From the NCBI GenBank assembly GCA_009760855.2, contig WPIO01000302.1, positions 1 through 64,000 of the forward strand: 64,000 nt of DNA, written 5' to 3'. Both the position numbers and the translations under genes were made by a program. The notes below the pieces were generated by a model. The model did not search any database. It was not told where the DNA came from and saw nothing but the letters and a program-made list of their open reading frames with translations. This document shows, in pieces, positions 50,940-63,484 of this stretch; within the stretch, counting starts at the first letter, position 1, and every line of letters starts with the position of its first letter. This DNA is from Cristatella mucedo (lineage: Eukaryota > Bryozoa > Phylactolaemata > Cristatellidae).

Positions 50940-53900
50940 TCACGAAGGGCGCGCCTACGTAGCGGACGAGTTCGCAGTCTGGTCGGCCGCTTTAAGCGAA
51001 ATAAGCCATGAACAGGATAGCGTCCGCACGGAAGGACCGACTGACGGACAGGAAGCGCGGAGCAAACGGTGCCGAGATTCACGTGACCCGGGCTGCAATT
51101 TGCCTATCCTCGCTAATAGCCGGCGGAATCCTTCTGCGGTCTGGGCTTGTGCGGTCAGTCGGACCGCAGCTGCTATTGATGCTGTGTGCTCCAATAAGCA
51201 GCGGCAGCCCGGGCGGAAGCTAGCTCAGCACCTCGCTGCAACCGCGAGAGCACCGCAGTGCCTTTTTCGCCGAAGCCATTGCACAAAGGCTAACCTTCGG
51301 AGAACGCGAACCACGTCAGGGTTCAGACGCCATGTTGAACGAAGAAGTTCGGTGTAAGGCAACGTCGACCGTCGAGTTGATGGGCGGTCGACTAGAGGGA
51401 CGGAGTACTACGGAGATTGTCGCAGTGGCGTGGCTAGTGCGTTGTATCCAACTAATTTGTGATAGTGCTGAGTAGCAGTGAATAAAGAGGACTGGGTAAT
51501 GCTGGCATTCCGTCATGATTTAGCTCGCTGTGTCTCGGCAAAATTGAGATGCAGAGCAGTTGCAAAAGAAATATATCATTTACGGAGTTATTGAATGGTA
51601 AAAAGTCCCTGTTAAGTATCGCTGATTTTTGCAGAAGAATGCGATAAGGTAGTTGGCGTCAACTTTTGTGCATGAAGACCTCAGAATAACTGAACTTACG
51701 GCTTCTTTACGCTTCTATGCTGTAATTTCGCGCGCCAGCAAAGTTTCCGGCGTTGCAGCGTAATCTTAAGAAATTAGGATAATTTCATATTTGGATAAGG
51801 CATCCAAAGAGTTTTAGAATTTCAAACTTTAATTTATCTGAATAAAGAGGCAGCTGCCACCATCCAAACTGCGAAGCATCAGTCGACTGGAATTCACTCC
51901 TAAGATTATTTTACGAATTTTGGTTCCTAAACGTGACATGCGTCGGCTTCGTAATTTTTTCTTGCATACCTATTATTTTAATAGCCAATTTATCAGTTCA
52001 CCTATATGATAAATGATTTCTAAGGCATCCACTATGAAATATTGTACTTCAGGTGCCTGAATAGCTGAGTATATTAAGGCTAGCAGCCGAACTGTTAAAA
52101 TTGCCCACGTGAAAATCAAAGGACATGGAATACCTAAAAACTAAAAAAGTTTTGGCGAAGGCTAGTTGCTAGGACACTCATGGTCGGCAAATTCTTGATC
52201 GAGGCTCTGCACAGCTGTTACTGAACGGCGTCATTAGCTGATTAAGGCCGAAAAGACTTCATGAAAATATTGTGTTCCATTTCCTCGTTTTTAGTTCACA
52301 ATTAAACCTTCGAGCATCGCTGCCCAGTTGCTGGCACTTCTGGTCACAATTCGGGTTTGCATTCTTTTTGTGCTCGCTCTTCACGATTCAGGTCGTGGGT
52401 TTCACTTTGATATTGCAAGACATCCATAGGGCATTGCATTGAATCGTGAGCTGATCTTTCACGTTCCAAGGTGCAGCCCAAGGCCTGTGCAACCTCAATA
52501 GCCGTCGAGCGATGGCTATTTTGCACGCAGACAGAACGCCCATAGGAAGTTGTATTTGAGGAGAGACGGCAACATTCCTGCTCTGGTTACCGTACCAATC
52601 GGAAAGAGTAAAAAAATGGTGTCAGCATCTGCCTATATTCACATTAAAAAAATTTAGAAATTCTTTACAGTTTAGGGTTTAGGATTTTGTGTTATAGAAA
52701 TAAAGTTTACATGTTGGGGCTTAGGAATTGAGTGTTTTGTTGATGGTACGGTTAAGGGTTGAGGGTTTAGGAATTAAGATTATTGAGAGAGACAAACGGT
52801 TTTGTCATATAGCAGACCGAGATATTCGATATAGCAATTGCAAGCGACTGCCAATCCACATGCTGGCCACACCCGACAACAGAAACAAAAAGTGAGCACA
52901 CTCCTCGCGGACACAGCACAAATCAGTCATTTAAAATTACCAAATGCATACAACATGAATATTGTCACTCACAGTAACAATTTTTGAGAATAAAGAAGCT
53001 GTAAGTTCTTGTATATCTGCAATAGCTATTATTTATCCTTCTGGCCCAGTAAGGTCGTTGGGGATGTCGGCGAGAATTAATGAAGCAGGGCGAAAAATCT
53101 ACCTGAAGTTAGTAGCCTATCAAAATACGAACTCCACTTGGACACGTATACCACGTTGCATATTGAAACTGGATGAAACTTATCAAAAACTAAGAATGAT
53201 TCCAGGAACGCGAATCGGCAGCAGTATTGCAGAGGGGCTGCAATGAAGAAATACCGAAAAAACAGTGGAGTGATGTTGACGGAAGCCGATGGAGCCGACC
53301 AGTCTAAATACGTCTTAGGTATTTTCAAAGCTGGAGTCTGCACACCTTAAAAGTTAGCTATAGATCGCTTCAGCCTCTAGCAACCAAGTTAGACTCCACT
53401 AGTTCCGCTAAAGCACTAGCTGTGCTACCTAACTTCCGTGTCTCCTTAATATAGTCTTCAGACGAGTTTTAAAATCGAGAAATGAACGCTTAATGTCTCG
53501 TTGCTTTAGCAACAGTGGTAGCTGCTGGTAGATTTGATTGCACTGCAGATTTCGCCTTTTATTAACCGACCAGTTAATAATTATTCAGCAGAGATTTTTC
53601 TATGCATCAAAAGATCTAAATCTGAACTAAACCATACCAATGAACCGACTGACAGTCAAGCAGTACCTGGGGTAAATGTCTTTGGGCGGCTAACAAGAAT
53701 GCCAAAATCGACATGCTTCATGCTCACCCTCTGCAACTTGCAGTGGTGATTACTAGCTCGATGCATTCATTCAGTACCGATCGATGCAACAGTTTCATGA
53801 ATAACAATGTTTATCACTAGCTAACATCAACATTGAATACGAAACTAAATTATAATTTATCAATCAGATTAAAATCGGAAATTGAACTTCCGTATCTGAC

Positions 53901-54520
53901 AATCTTATCATATTCTTTGGTTCGTTTCCAAGGCTGCTTCACACAACAGGTGGGTTGCTTCATTTTACTCGCCATTGATAAAAACGTGTCTATGTTATAT
54001 CGTTTTAAGAAATTATTGCTTCGTTTGGTAAGGATTCTCTAATTGAGAAGATATCAGCTTAAGTATTTCAATATAATGCAAGTCAGAGATTTTTTTAACC
54101 GACAATTCATCCTAGTGAGCGTGCTTAGACCTGTAAAAACAAATGGCCAGCTTAGAGTAATTGTATTTGATAGTAATGGCCTGCTCGCTGTGGATAGCCG
54201 ACTTCGTCAGTGCATAATCAATCTAAGGCTACTTGACTTGGCCACTTTTGAGGTTGAGAATGAGCCAACGACCTTCAAGTCTCTAGCTTGTAAAAAATAA
54301 GGAATGTGCTGCAATCATTTTGCATAGCTTTTCCTCAATGCAAGCGAAGGGCATTGAGCCTCCCTCAATAGGCCACGATATGGTAGCAGCGGTTACTCTG
54401 CAAGACTTACGACTAACCAACCTCAACGATGATTGAGCCGGATCCAAGATTTAAAAACACAACCCGCCTCTGCACACCAATCGTTATTATCGCTTGTAGG
54501 AGCTTTTCAAAAGGTATTTT
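50940..54520. repeat. Segmental duplication block, copy 3
   Basis: Collinear with 34300-37450: island (51000-51250), 51700-51860 / 35110-35240, 53580-53720 / 36228-36350, 54140-54330 / 37010-37210. A degenerate TTTAGG-like tract (52668-52770: gtttagggtttaggattttg and later gagggtttaggaatt) lies within it. Confidence 0.7.
51000..51420. other. GC/CpG-rich island, duplicated copy 3
   Basis: gactgacggacaggaagcgc, ttcacgtgacccgggctgca and atttgcctatcctcgctaat align with 20305-20400. Less CpG-rich than the 34.4 kb copy, as expected of decay. No conserved frame. Confidence 0.6.
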
Positions 54521-55660
54521 AAAGCAAAATCTGGATGGACGTTTGTGACAGCCCTTTGCACGACCTGTCGCCGGGCTGGGTAGGGCGACCGATCAACAAA
54601 CAAGTCTGCTGGCTCCAACACCGAAGCCTTACTTTCAAGCTACGCCGGCCAAGCCCAGTCTACACACACTAGATGGCTGCCGGCGTCGAGGGATCTAGCC
54701 CTCCCCTCCCGTTCTACTCCCTCGGCAGCCCTTATATTCCATGCATGCATTGCTAGATTCCATGCATGAACAGTCGGGACATTGTTCGTTCCGAACCCGC
54801 CCGACAGCTGGCTGCAGTTTATGGTAGATTGATGTCCCCCACAGATGCCGCCAATGCATGGATTTGGGCAGGACTGCCCAGTCATCGTCTGCCCTTCCAC
54901 CGGTCGTGAGCTTGCGGCTGCGTAGGCAGTCTGAGAGCCCTCGCAAGGTCTTCCCAGTGCTCGCAGGCTGCAAGAGTCGTGTTCCTTCTCAACTTTATAT
55001 TGATTACCTTTCTCCTTGCTATGACGCCATGGACGCCCGGGCTTTGCTGTGGTGCAAACTGGTGTAGCTGCTTGATTTGGTTCGTTTTAAATTTTCCTCC
55101 AAAATAAAACAAATTTGTAATTCTCTTTAAATTTGAGTAGAGAGTAAAAGATAATGCTGACAGTTAAAAAATTTAGGCTAGGTAGCCCGGCAATTACAAT
55201 GAGGCTCATTGGAAATGAAATCTTTGTCTCACCATGTAGCTCCCTTGGGGAATCAGAGGAACGAACACAACGAGGTTACTTAAAACTGGTCAGCAGAAGA
55301 ACTTTTTGTCCAAGCAAGTTAATATTGCAAGGATAATTGAATTTCGTATCGAAAGACTTTTCCAAACTGCAGACACTGCAAACACCTTCTTGAGTTCTCT
55401 TGCATCTGCTAATTAGACTTAATAGAATGTATACGTAAATATTATTAATTATTAATGTATAATTGTAAACAGAATATTCATTATAATTAGACTCATCTTT
55501 TAGTTTTGTGCCTGCTTCATTCGGGTCTAATTCTACAATTGGCGATAGAGTATAGTGATCTACTGCTAATATTATAACCAAATCTTTTTCCCTTAATATA
55601 AAGCGTCTTTGCTCATAGTTGTTGCTTCGGGTTTACTCTAAAAAGGCCGCGATATCATAC
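54521..55660. other. No gene recognised
   Basis: 54540-55060 is GC-richer with overlapping frames on both strands but no family similarity. 55500-55660 is related to 40160-40370 (gcctgcttcattcgggtcta / gcatacttcatttggatcta), another trace of the duplications. Confidence 0.45.
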
Positions 55661-55667
55661 GATTTAA

Positions 55668-55797
55668 AGTACTCGCTCTTCGTGACCGAGGAAGTGGGTT
55701 AGTATCCTGCAGTCGGCGATCCTTTATAGCCCAGTTCAAGTGGTGGTGGTAGCCTAGGGGCTCTCGTGTCGCTATACAATGAGGACGTCAAATTGGC
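55668..55797 (+). mobile_element. SINE-2, 5'-decayed
   Basis: gtactcgctcttcgtgaccg, B-box remnant gtgggttagtatcctgcagt, body gcgatcctttatagcccagt and ctctcgtgtcgctatacaat. Confidence 0.75.
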
Positions 55798-56979
55798 TAT
55801 ACGGGGCTCTTCCCACCATACGCATGCGATAGACTCGCTTATTGCTTGCCAAGTACAATTTGTCGAGGCAATTCCTCCTATTATTACGCCTTGGAACATA
55901 GACTTTTCGTAACTGGCTGTGTTTTCATTACTCAACAAGTAAATTCAGAGAGCTTACCACACGGGAGTCAAGCATTATATCCTTATCCAATACTCACCCA
56001 ACAAGAAAGCACGATAGATGAGATCAAGATACACGATTGTTCACCAAACTCAGCAATCTGTGTTTATTCTCCAAAAGCATTATACTGATGCCTTCATGCC
56101 AGACGTTTTGTACATCGCCCTGTCACTGGAAGCGGCAGCTCTTAAGCATCGTTCATAGGCGCCAGCAGAAGTATTGTATGTTGATAGTGACCGGCAAAGC
56201 ATTCAGCTTGCTAATTCAACTCATAAGCTAACTTACCTAATCTTATGGTGAGTTTCGTATCTGTACCATCTCCGTGAGGATGAGTGTTTGACTAGTTGTG
56301 GATTTATCCGATTGTCATTAGCACGACTACGAAGGGCTGTTATTAATACTACCAATTCGACAAGTGCATTAACACGATTATTTGGGACTGTCCCTTATCT
56401 AGAGCCAATGTAGTTTGGCTGGTGTAGGATCCTCCCGGCAGCATTACCTAGTTCCGCCTGTGCATTGTGTGCCTCTGACTAATAAACTGTTATGCCCGCG
56501 ACGTTCTCCCTCGTTGCACTGGGTCAATAGGGTTAGGCATAGTGACCAAGACTGGGTATGACAGACTAGGGGAGCTCTAGCAGGAATAGGCTGGCCACTC
56601 CCATCCGTTCGGCTACACATCTGCCTATCTAACTCGAGACCATTGCAATATATCGTGTAACCCCAAATGTCGTCAGTTCACCTTAAGCTGATCTGTGATT
56701 GGTCTAAGGAACTGCTTTCTCCCTATCGCTATTAGTTAAATGTGCCTGATTGGTACTGCCGTCGTCTGTTAACTGCCTCTGCCAAGGAAACAGGATATTG
56801 GGGAGCTTGATTAAGCGAAGCATAATAAATACAACATTAACGACTCTAGTACCCACATGCCCATACGGTAAGAACTAGCAGCAGAGAAGCACACGCTGTG
56901 AGGGAAGAACAGGTGGTTTTTGAATCACTCTAAAGTCACGGAATCTGGGGAATGTCTTAATGTGGGTTTAAATCGAGCT
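55798..56979. other. No feature recognised
   Basis: Unassigned sequence between a SINE-2 and the third ShKT duplication unit. An exon beginning GC or GT should exist somewhere downstream (minus sense) of 57304 if this copy is a separate gene; I could not identify one here. Confidence 0.4.
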
Positions 56980-57950
56980 CCAGGATTTAGGAGCATCGGA
57001 TGTGAAGGCCAGATTTCAGAGGGATTTAAGAGTTTCTGCAAGGCACAACTAAATCTCCAGGGTCAGTTGAGTAGCAGGTGTAAAGGAACGGCAAGGAGTA
57101 AGTAGGTTAGATAACCAAGCCAAAGTAGGAGAGTTTAAGGATCAACTAGTAAGTAAAAAAACTTTGAAAATGATGCTATCACTGTGGAATAGAACCCAGC
57201 ACAGATAGCTAAAAAAGTGGTGTGATGCTGCAGTTGTAAATATCTGCATTTTAGATAATCTCTTGGTAAAATCGACGGTCAGGCAATCCCAAGTGATACT
57301 TACATTGCTGGCAGCTCCTCTTACAGCTGTTAAGCATGTAACCTGGATTCTTAGTGCACTCGCCTGATCTCGCCCAGCCGGGGCAGTATAGACTGCTGTC
57401 AAGACAGCCATCTGTAACATGAAGATGAAAACGGTCAAAGTCGTCAGGTAGTGCTAAGTTAAATGTGAACTTGTAGTAGTCGTTCGAAATTTTATCTTAT
57501 AGTACACAGTAGCCAATCTTTGAAACATGTTGGCAATATTGCGGCTTTGGATTGTAATCACGATTGAGAACTTCAAAGCAGGCAACCTGAGTTCCCCATA
57601 CAGGACCACTGGAGCACGTAGGAAGAGATCGAATGTGCCCACTCCTGCATGAGATCTTGAAGCTGCTGCATTACTTGCTGCATGACTGACTTCGTGGCTG
57701 CTGAAGCAGAAACTTGTCTTTGTTTCATTCTTGCTGCTTTCCGCCAACGAATTAGCTTTGCTCTGCTCAAGTGCTTTTCTAAAACGCCACCGTCTTAAAA
57801 TAATGCTGCTGGAAGTTCCGCCAGGCTAATTCTAGCTTAATTTCGTCCTGTCTGTGACACTCTGGGCGGCAGCCTTTGGCCATCTGGCTCCACAGCCCCA
57901 TTAAGTGAGCAGGTCAGTGTAATGAAGAAAGGGAACCTTTCGCTTGAACA
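56980..57950. repeat. ShKT exon duplication unit, copy 3
   Basis: gagctccaggatttaggagc (56978) matches gagctccaggatttacgagc (38380), and the similarity continues through the exon to gcctttggccatctggctcc (57872) / gccattggccatcgtgcttc (39433). Confidence 0.75.
57304..57411 (-). CDS. ShKT-domain exon (second in the array)
   Basis: 108 bp on minus, phase 1-1, acceptor catgttacag, donor gtaagt. Domain: CLDSSLYCPGWARSGEC, then TKNPGYM, then CKRSCQQ; same C-x6-C-x8-C-x10-C-x3-C spacing. It ends with a single T, so a following exon that starts with GY (as both 40772 and 38805 do) restores the sixth Cys. It begins with AT, which gives Asp when joined to the G that ends the exon at 61052. Confidence 0.92.
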
Positions 57951-59251
57951 AGCAACATGACAATATACTCTGCATGATTTCGGTGTGTTAATCACCGACT
58001 CCTTTTCAACTTGTGCTCCACAAATCTAATGATGACAATACAAGTGAATGGTAGACCGACCAGACAGGGCAAAAAAACCTGCTATCAAAGTCACACCTAA
58101 TCTGACTATTCCATTCTTTTTGTAGGCGGACCTTCATAGTGGAGAAATAAATGGAAATTCGAAGATGCTAGGACGGGCCCTGTAGAGGCAATGTGATTGC
58201 CTTCAACTATTCCTTACTGGGGACGCCAGACTTTGTTGCTATACCCGATGAACAGTTTAGCATATAGTGTTTTTGCCTATTCTGCTACTAATGTAGCAAG
58301 ACAAAGAATTTCCTGTTCTCTTTGCAACTTTCTACGTAGCTGCCTGACCGATTGCATGGCTGCAAACGAATCAAAGACTAAAGAACACAATGCAAATGGT
58401 AGCACAGATGACGGGTGATTGACATTGCATGAACAATTTTTGCATTGATAGCACTCAAAGAAGACTGATGATCGTAGATCAATTAAAATGTATGACACTT
58501 CACCGAAGATTGCAAAGTATGCAAGCGAGTAGTAACTTCTAAAGGCTCATAAAATAGGACAGGGTGGTTTCTGGCTTATTTACATCAGCGTGAGGTGGCT
58601 AACTCTGTAAAGTCAGGACGCTAATAAGAAATTAGCTGAAGACACATTAGAACACACGTCGGATAACTGAAAAATCAACATTTCGCATGCCCATTTTATA
58701 AGTTCTAAGCCATTCCTTATGCTATCGCACAGCCTAATCCTACTAGCAATAACTAAGGAAAAGAGTGCAATGAGTTAACGGAAACCTTAAATATTTCCAG
58801 CAAACCCATGAATTAATTAGCTATATTTAGCTTAGATTTGAGTACGTATTTAAATTAATCTGTATTTAGACTAGAATGAAATTATTTCATGACATTTTGC
58901 ATGCAAAGCTCGCATAAAGTAGATTGCAAATTTTAGTCATAAAAATACTATTAATAACAGGTAAGCTGTATTATGTATCCTGGCACTTCGGAAGTCAGTT
59001 TTAGATCTGCCAGGTTATCAGTAACAAAGAATTTTAGACATGCATGGTATCAAACAAACAAAACCAATAGATAATATTACTTAAGCATGCATACTAAAGT
59101 TAATATGAAGACACTCGTGGCCACCTGTTGATCCACAGCAAGTAACATGCACTGCATCATGCATGGCTAACCAAGCGAAGCAAACCGGAACAAAGAAAAA
59201 GCGAATTCGCTAGAGCAAATATAAAGCTGCTCGGAAGAGAGTGTTTATAGC

Positions 59252-59268
59252 GGGGGGGGGGGGGGGGG
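59252..59268. repeat. G17 homopolymer
   Basis: Uninterrupted run of 17 G. Such tracts can form quadruplexes and are also common assembly or sequencing error sites. Confidence 0.95.
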
Positions 59269-59269
59269 A

Positions 59270-61045
59270 CTTAATTGATGAAAGATCCTCACCGGATCGC
59301 TGGAAGCGTGTCCAAGACTTATAGTGCAGACGAGCTGAAGGCTCGATTACCAAAGGTTGTGAGTTTCAGCAAAGGTGGTAGAATGACAGGATGCTGACTA
59401 GTGGAAGGGGCAGGACTACACTGGGAAGTAGTTACATCGGCTTGGCAGGCTGGTGCTAGCTAGTAAAGTGACCAGCAAGGCATCCTGAGCATCCTTAATT
59501 CGATTCGCAGTTTGAAAGGAATCATGAAGCTCAGTTATAAGTGGGGTGACAGTGCTGCTAAGCAGTTGACTGCAGTCCAGTGGAAGCGGAAAGTTTCTCA
59601 CTAGCTACAGCAAGTAAAGAGCGCTCGGGTCTATCTGTTTTTGACAGTGCCACCAATTGTGGTTTCCCGCATTAGTGACCCTGTGGGAGCCTGCCAACAT
59701 CCTTAATATGCGCTTGCTCAAGCAATGGCTCTAAGAAATGTCAATCTTTGGAATTATAAAGTGCGTCAGAATTACAAATTCGGTAAGGCAGTAACCTACC
59801 AGACAGCAGAGAAATTGTGTTTAACCCAGCAGTCGCGTTCGTTAGTTAATGCGACCGAAGTCATTGCATCACCTTACAGTCGACAGGATTTCAGTTATTC
59901 AAATCAACATTCAACAATTTTTCAAAGTAATATAAAACCAGGCAGCTCCGATTTCAAACGGGGTTGAAATGCTCTCCTTAAACGATCAACGTAGAAGGAA
60001 CGAGCTCTGTGGCATATGTAAAAGTCCAGGTCAATGACTTAGTTCTCCGGGAGGGCTGTGCAAACAAAGGTCCTCTTTATGTCAAGCTTATTCATCTGCT
60101 TCAGTTATAGCTTCTACGGTCAGCGAAGCCTCGATCGATCACATTTGTGTCCCGCTTGACCAGAAAGTGTGCGAAACAGTTAGCTTAAGTGGAAGAACCA
60201 CTGGGAATATTTTGGCTAGGATTGAATGCGGACTACAGATTTCACAGAACACAATTTTAAGATCAGGTTCTCAAGAAACCTTCGAACAAGATTCATTCTG
60301 GTGAGTTCGAAGACCAGGACCTTCAGAACCAACGTATCAGGTGATACCGGGCTCTGCTTATACGAAATTTACAACTGTTTTTCTGTTCCCAAGACGGCGT
60401 AAGCACATTGGCACTTTTAACTAGCGATAATCTCATCTGAATCGGTCGGATTATGATGGCACACGACATTTTTTAAGCTCATATCATATTATTCACTTCA
60501 TCATCTACGATCTATATTAAATAGAAGGCGATTATTAATAATGGTTGATCGACTGTTTTTGGCTTTTGCGATATTGCTTGGGCTGTGCAGCTTTGGACCT
60601 CTGTGGTTATGGAATGTATTGCTAGGCGAGAACGACATTGACTTGTTTGTTGATGTATGGGCTGTCTTGTAGCTGCCGATCTCAGTTACCACAGCCATAC
60701 TTGCTTTGATTGATATGTGATATGCCTTCTGCTAACGTTCTGCTGTGCTTCGATGCACCAGCCCCACCAGAATTTGTGAGATGGCTGCAAAGACAAGCAC
60801 CCATTACGTCCACCAAGTTTGTTGCAACCAACTTTAGTTTAGGAGCCAGTAAGTTTGTTTTTAGCACTAGGTATTAAGAGGGCAGATATTGTCCGCTGGC
60901 CTTATCTTGAAGTCTGACAAATTTTCGAATTATGTGCAATTCAGAGGTCATATGGCGTATTCAGCACTCATCAGCAATGTACTGCTCAATCGACGTGACT
61001 TAAATCTAAATTTCTGAAAGAACTCCCAAGCACATTCGATGAAGC
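59270..61045. other. Intron-like sequence, no feature recognised
   Basis: Lies between the ShKT exons at 57.3 and 61.05 kb. No further cysteine-rich exon found on minus. About 60000-60070 resembles a very decayed SINE-1 tail. Confidence 0.45.
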
Positions 61046-61051
61046 ACTTAC

Positions 61052-61165
61052 CCGAGCATTTACCACAGCTTTTTATGCAATAGAACAGCATATGATCAGG
61101 ATTTTTGGTGCATTCTCCTCCTCGAGCCCAGGCGGGGCATGCTATGGTATTGTCCTTGCAGCCGG
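61052..61165 (-). CDS. ShKT-domain exon (first in the array)
   Basis: 114 bp on minus, phase 1-1, acceptor ctgtttctcactgtag, donor gtaagt. Domain: CKDNTIACPAWARGGEC, then TKNPDHM, then CIKSCGKC, so this copy carries all six cysteines itself (C-x6-C-x8-C-x10-C-x3-C-x2-C). It begins with CC; joined to the A that ends the exon at 61549 it gives Thr-Gly-Cys, continuing the frame. It is the domain closest to the non-ShKT part of the protein and the most diverged of the four. Confidence 0.92.
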
Positions 61166-61548
61166 CTACAGTGAGAAACAGAATATTTGTAGCCAGTGCA
61201 CACAGGATCAGTCAGCTAGAAGTCATTCCTCTACCCTGCCAGTCAAGCAAACAGCCAAACAAAATTGTCACCTGCAAGTTAGAGAGCAGTCTCCACGTTT
61301 TCTGCTTCGCCGAAACGTACCCCGTGTAGGTCTAGAACTAGAGCCTCATCAAAGGAAATAGAGCCATTTATGAGAACTCACCGATGGCGCTAGGACTGAC
61401 GGTGCAGTTCATACGTAGCACTTGTGCTGCTTCCCTTCCTAACGGTTAAAATGTAACATTGTAAGCACCATGCTGAATTTCGTGTCAGCTCATCTGATTG
61501 CAGCAGTGCCAGCCAGCTGCACTGGTTGATACGTTTAGATCAACTTAC

Positions 61549-61747
61549 TTCTTACGTCGTCCAATGTTTCGTTAGCACCAGGGCATCTCGATATAAACTG
61601 GTTGCCGCATGCGAACACTTCTTTGATCAGGCCAAAAAGCTTAGGATCATAGGACTGAAGGGCAGAATTAGTGCTAATATTGTTATGGATGCCGTTCGAC
61701 GGGCTTCGGTAATCATTCGCGTTGAAGTAACTTTGAACACCTTCAGC
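61549..61747 (-). CDS. Conserved exon upstream of the ShKT array (family unknown)
   Basis: 199 bp on minus, acceptor tttctttggtctgactgcag, phase 0 start, phase 1 end at a perfect gtaagt donor. Begins AEGVQSYFNAND and includes STNSALQ, LFGLIKEVFACGNQFI and RCPGAN. Its end phase matches the ShKT exon at 61165. The paralogue at 23587-23785 keeps the frame over all 66 codons, which is the main evidence that it codes. Two cysteines suggest an extracellular protein. I do not recognise the family; it should be the C-terminal part of whatever domain precedes the ShKT modules. Upstream exons were not found before the window ends. Confidence 0.8.
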
Positions 61748-62076
61748 CTGCAGTCAGACCAAAGAAAGGACATCGCTTCCACTTGGAAGATGCTTTTTGT
61801 AGCAAAACAGATTATCAGCAAGGAAATTTTCGAAGAAAGGACATAAGCGAAGTACACGAGACTGCATGTTTTGCAGCTCGATCAATAACACGAAGCATAC
61901 TTTTTGGACTGGGTTACAGCCTGTAGTTTGGTTGCACAGCAGAGAGCCAGCCGATGCCCAACACCGACAGTTTATTCCCAACACACCGAGCCCAAGAGTG
62001 CACGGCTCCCCTCAGCCCCTGCCCTCACACGACTGCCCTCCCCTGGTCGACTCCGATGACTCATCGACCACAACGG

Positions 62077-62290
62077 TGCACTGGCCGACCCTGATGGTGA
62101 ATCCACCATCTGGCCACCAGCTGGTCCATGCCACATCAACGGCGGACGGCAGCAGTGCACTGGCCGACCCTGATGGTGAATCCACCATCTGGCCACCAGC
62201 TGGTTACCGGCCTGTGTCCATACCACATCACAGGCGGACCACAGCTGTGCACCGGCCCCTCTCGGTGGTGCTTCTTACAGCTCACCGGTG
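62077..62290. repeat. Minisatellite-like array, about 2.5 units
   Basis: The 50-base stretch gcactggccgaccctgatgg to ggccaccagctgg occurs at 62077-62126 and again, identical or nearly so, at 62156-62205 (period 79). A third, diverged unit starts near 62230 (gcggaccacagctgtgcacc ggcccc). A related unit is at about 32985-33045 (ccagaccacagctgggcacc ggcccg). The 218-codon plus frame across it is probably repeat-driven. Confidence 0.75.
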
Positions 62291-62299
62291 GCTTATCAG

Positions 62300-63475
62300 A
62301 CATACAATACATACGTACGAACTACACAGCCAGTATGTCCCTCCCAATCCTGCAAAAGTTAAAATGAATTACCACCTGTGCCTCAGTCTCATTTACATTA
62401 TGTGCGCCAGAACAGCACTCTGGCTGTCGTTCAGTTACGAGCTGGCAACTAAGAATATTTTCCAATCTGCGGGACTCAACTCTACAACCTGGGTCGTAAT
62501 GCGCCAGCACCTCATTGACTAATATGTAGCTTGATCCTAAGAGTCACAAAAGCAGGGAAAGATTGATGTTTGGGAGGTAAAGTCACTCAATCTCATGTCG
62601 AGGTTCGGCTGCACGTCTTCCTCGTTTATTTTTTGCAGGGCAAGTCCCTCTGCAGACCACCTTACCTCTAACCTGGGCGACAGCCTAGAGCAGGCATGGG
62701 TACCTCAAAAAATCTTTGCAGAGTAGTAGAAGACTAGATCCTCACCCAAATGTTTTTAAGTTATGCAATGTTGATTCGAAATGACATCTGCTTGATTTTC
62801 TCTTTCTTAGCTTAAGAATGACAGTCATATTCATCAGCAACTGATCTTTTGGAAATCTGCCAATCTTATTTAGAAATGTCATATCTAATGGCTCGAAATC
62901 CTTCAGTAGCTCTAAAGCTAGTTTACCGTGTACATTAGATTCTTAACACCAGGTTGTATGCCTAAATCTCAGTCTAGTCATGGGCTCACTGCATTCAATG
63001 AAATTAGCTCACCTAGGCTCGCATTCATCAGGTCCTAATCTTGGCCATAGGGAAGTTTTAATTGCTCATTATAGATGGCAGCACGGCCCGAATTTTTTAG
63101 AATGTGAATGGCGTTTCACGAAACGAAAGAAGCAGCTTATAAGAAACTGGATAAACTAAGAATGTACAAACTACTTGCAATAACAGAATTTATCCAGCCG
63201 ATAATCCGAATTCGAAGAACTTTGATTCCAGCAGAGCAGTGAGACCGACGGGCCGGCAGGATCGGTGTGCTACGCTGAACAGCATAGATGTCGTTTCGCC
63301 GAAACGACCCCAGGTGGAGCGTAAAAATTGCTAGGTAGCCGGTAGATCAACCTTAATCATCCCTTCTCGCAGGTCCTTTTCAACCATTTGCCTAAATTTT
63401 GAAATTTTAATTTAAAAAAATAATTTTAAGTTTTAAGCTTTTTTAAAATTTTAAGATTCTTCTTCCTCTTGCAGG
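62300..63475. other. No feature recognised
   Basis: Unassigned AT-rich sequence. If the ShKT gene extends upstream, phase-0-ending exons should lie here or beyond 64000; none is convincing. Confidence 0.4.
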
Positions 63476-63484
63476 TGCCGGTTC

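Noticed and set aside
61866-62522. 218-codon plus frame as a protein
   Set aside because: Covers a GC-rich minisatellite and then random sequence; no conserved domain or splice support.
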